8,466 nt of DNA from Bacteroidota bacterium (GTDB lineage: Bacteria > Bacteroidota > Bacteroidia > Bacteroidales > FEN-979), in contig JAPLDN010000216.1 in assembly GCA_026391755.1 (NCBI GenBank), forward strand, positions 1-8,466, written 5' to 3'. The notes beneath the pieces are model-generated. The model was not told the origin of the DNA. It did no database searches and saw only the letters and a list, made by a program, of their open reading frames with translations. This document shows, in pieces, positions 6,601-8,466 of this stretch. The position numbers were made by a program, and so were the translations under genes. Numbering within the stretch: position 1 is the first letter of the stretch; the number at the start of each line of letters is the position of its first letter.

Positions 6601-8349
6601 ATGATACGTTTTATTATTGCCGGAAGAACCTGTTTTATAAATATCCTCCTGTTGTTTGGGTTATTTTCCGATGGGCTTCTTATCGCTCAGGATTTCAGGA
6701 AGATAGATAGCCTGAAAATGGTCCTCGATACTTCGAGAACAAACAAGGATAAATTTCAGGTGGAACTTGAATTATCCAGGGCCCTTCATGGAAATGATCC
6801 TAAAAAAGCAATGATTTATGGGTTGAACGCTCTGAAACTAGCAGAGGTCTCTCTCGGCAACAAGGAAAAGCTTCATGCAATGTTGTCACTGGCCTGGATA
6901 TATTATACATTGACCGATTACTCAAGAGCCCTAGATTTTGCCTTTAAAGCCAGGGACCTGGCCGAAATGACGCATACGGATATTGAAATGGCATTGGCCC
7001 TGGATGCAATCGGAACGATTTATAATGACCTGGGTGACAAGGATAAATGCTCCTATTACTTTTTCCAGGAACTAAGGATCTATGAGAAACAAAATGACTT
7101 GTCAGGCATGGCTCAGGCTTTAAGCAGGATCGGAGTACTTTATCTTGACGTAAACAACTATTCAAAAGCCCTGGAATATCTCTCCAGGTCCCTTGAAATA
7201 ACAAGGAAACAAAAAGACCATATCGGTATATCGAGTAACCTGAACAGCATCGCCAATGTTTATGCCGCTCAGAATGATTACCAGAAAGCATTGAACTTCT
7301 ATATGGAATCTCTTCAGATCGCAGTGTCGGTGAGGGATCTTCGCAGGCAGGGTGCCAATTCGTTAAGCATCGGGACGGTTTACCTGAAGAGCCGGAACTA
7401 TCCTCTTGCCTTTAACTATTTCAGTAAAGCCTTGCAGATCTTTCACTCTTTGAATAATCATTTAAGGATTGCCCGATGCCAGATTCAATTCGGAGAATAT
7501 TATCTTTCGACCCTTGAGCTGAAGATGGGGATCAAATATGCTGATTCGGCCCTGGATGCAGGTCAGGAACAAGGTTTTAAGGATGTTGCCTATAATGCAT
7601 CGGAATTGCTGCAACGGTTAAATCTCGCGAGGAAAGATACTCTCAGGGCTTACCATTATGCAATTCTGCAAAGCCAGTGGAAAGACAGTCTAACAAGTGG
7701 GGAAAAGCAGAAAACACTTACCAAACTTGAGATTCAGTACCAGTCCGACAAAGAACAACACGCCAAGGCAATTAAACAACAAAGAAGGGATTATGTCATC
7801 ATTATCTTCATCATTATCCTTCTTTCATTGATAATAATCCTATTCCTGGTATGGACAAGGCAGAAGGTTAAAGCAAAAAATGCGACCCTTCAAAAACAAA
7901 GCCTTGAACAGGAACTTGAATTCAAGAAGAAAGAACTTGTTTTGCATGTAATGAACATGATCAAAAGGAACCAGATCCTCTCAGATCTTTCTGAAAGGCT
8001 GGTCAGGATTGAAAGTGAGTCCTCTTCTGCCGATAGCAGGGATACCATTAAAAAGATTGCCAGGGAACTTAAAAAGTCTGATGAAGAAGATGTATGGAAG
8101 GAATTGTCGCTGAGGTTTAAAGAAGTTCACGGGGACTTCTATAATACCTTGATGAAAAAATTTCCTTCTCTGACCCCCAATGAACTCAGGCTCTGTGCTT
8201 TTCTTCGATTGAACATGTCGTCAAAAGAAATTGCAGGTCTTACCGGGCAACAGATCAGTTCCCTTGAAACTGCCCGGCATCGGTTAAGGCAAAAACTTGG
8301 AATTTCAAATTCTGATACAAGCCTTGTAACCTTCCTTTCCCAGATCTGA
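6601..8349 (+). CDS. Membrane-anchored TPR protein with LuxR-type helix-turn-helix
   Basis: A 582-residue probable one-component regulator; target genes are unknown. Residues 1-29 are a signal peptide or N-terminal anchor. Residues about 53-360 contain roughly eight tetratricopeptide repeats with the usual A/G/Y pattern, for example SIANVYAAQNDYQKALNFY (216-234). A charged helical stretch (365-397) leads to one membrane span (398-418, VIIIFIIILLSLIIILFLVW region). A coiled coil follows (about 420-460), then an acidic linker. Residues 521-571 form a LuxR/GerE-like HTH: LTPNELRLCAFLRLNMSS, KEIAGLTG, then the recognition helix SSLETARHRLRQKLGIS. The TPRs should face the periplasm and the HTH the cytoplasm. 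No receiver or kinase domain is visible, so signalling presumably passes through the TPR domain or a partner. The start is fixed by the signal peptide; no Shine-Dalgarno is seen. Confidence 0.88.
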   Translation: MIRFIIAGRTCFINILLLFGLFSDGLLIAQDFRKIDSLKMVLDTSRTNKDKFQVELELSRALHGNDPKKAMIYGLNALKLAEVSLGNKEKLHAMLSLAWIYYTLTDYSRALDFAFKARDLAEMTHTDIEMALALDAIGTIYNDLGDKDKCSYYFFQELRIYEKQNDLSGMAQALSRIGVLYLDVNNYSKALEYLSRSLEITRKQKDHIGISSNLNSIANVYAAQNDYQKALNFYMESLQIAVSVRDLRRQGANSLSIGTVYLKSRNYPLAFNYFSKALQIFHSLNNHLRIARCQIQFGEYYLSTLELKMGIKYADSALDAGQEQGFKDVAYNASELLQRLNLARKDTLRAYHYAILQSQWKDSLTSGEKQKTLTKLEIQYQSDKEQHAKAIKQQRRDYVIIIFIIILLSLIIILFLVWTRQKVKAKNATLQKQSLEQELEFKKKELVLHVMNMIKRNQILSDLSERLVRIESESSSADSRDTIKKIARELKKSDEEDVWKELSLRFKEVHGDFYNTLMKKFPSLTPNELRLCAFLRLNMSSKEIAGLTGQQISSLETARHRLRQKLGISNSDTSLVTFLSQI

Positions 8350-8376
8350 TTTTTATATCAATTTTATTCTTCGTCA

Positions 8377-8392
8377 AGGTAAATTTTTACCT
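8377..8392. repeat. 16-bp inverted repeat after the last gene
   Basis: AGGTAAA (8377-8383) and TTTACCT (8386-8392) are exact reverse complements with two bases between them. No T run follows on either strand, so termination is not well supported. It could be an operator-like dyad for a gene to the right of the window, or a message-stabilising stem. It directly abuts the next hairpin. Confidence 0.5.
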
Positions 8393-8429
8393 AATGTGAG
8401 GAGGTGAAATTATCACATTTCTGTTTTAT
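8393..8429 (+). terminator. Candidate terminator hairpin downstream of the TPR-HTH gene
   Basis: AATGTGA (8393-8399) pairs perfectly with TCACATT (8413-8419) around a 13-base loop, followed by the T-rich tract TTCTGTTTTAT. It lies about 44 bp past the stop codon at 8349. The stem is AT-rich and the tract is interrupted, so it is at best a weak intrinsic terminator. The loop contains a nine-base match to the ideal Shine-Dalgarno sequence (AGGAGGTGA, 8399-8407). From 8350 to the window end no gene is supported. Confidence 0.4.
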
Positions 8430-8466
8430 CATTGATTTTCAACTATTTAAAAATTTTGATTTTCTA

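Noticed and set aside
6944..7291. 115-codon open frame on the minus strand
   Set aside because: Fully antisense to the TPR-coding region, with no domain or ribosome binding site.
8395..8417. CRP-type operator (TGTGA ... TCACA)
   Set aside because: The half-sites are 13 bases apart, not the six bases of the CRP consensus, and are better read as hairpin arms.
8404..8466. Small partial gene starting at GTG 8404
   Set aside because: Only 21 open codons in AT-rich DNA, the start overlaps its own would-be ribosome site, and no recognisable protein sequence results.

Overview
All five genes lie on the + strand, and the window reads as a chromosomal piece of a Bacteroidota bacterium. The evidence is a secreted protein ending in a type IX secretion (T9SS) sorting domain, -7 elements of the form TAnnTTTG upstream of korA and tilS, mostly A-rich leaders without Shine-Dalgarno sequence, and a TPR/transmembrane/LuxR-type-HTH regulator of a kind common in this phylum. 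A ferredoxin-dependent 2-oxoacid oxidoreductase suggests anaerobic or low-redox metabolism, but does not prove it.

Layout: 1-148 is noncoding and densely repetitive, with 16-bp tandem repeats, a palindrome, two GCGAAGC mini-hairpins and a repeated ATCCCGTATC. A good promoter follows at 149-176. korA (200-2050) and korB (2052-3092) form a tightly spaced pair for the two chains of 2-oxoglutarate:ferredoxin oxidoreductase. After 34 bp comes a 689-residue secreted protein (3127-5196) built of 14 Ycf48/BNR-like propeller repeats plus a T9SS C-terminal domain. tilS (5255-6577) has its own promoter candidate and encodes tRNA(Ile) lysidine synthetase. The last gene (6601-8349) encodes a membrane-anchored TPR protein with a C-terminal LuxR-type helix-turn-helix. 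The final 117 bp hold two adjacent inverted repeats, a possible terminator, and no supported gene.

The genes do not form one pathway. korAB is central carbon metabolism and tilS is essential translation machinery. The propeller protein is probably surface-exposed or released, and the TPR-HTH protein looks like a one-component sensor regulator. No clearly new multi-gene system is visible. The most unusual items are the repeat island before korA and the inferred two-times-seven-blade layout of the secreted protein.
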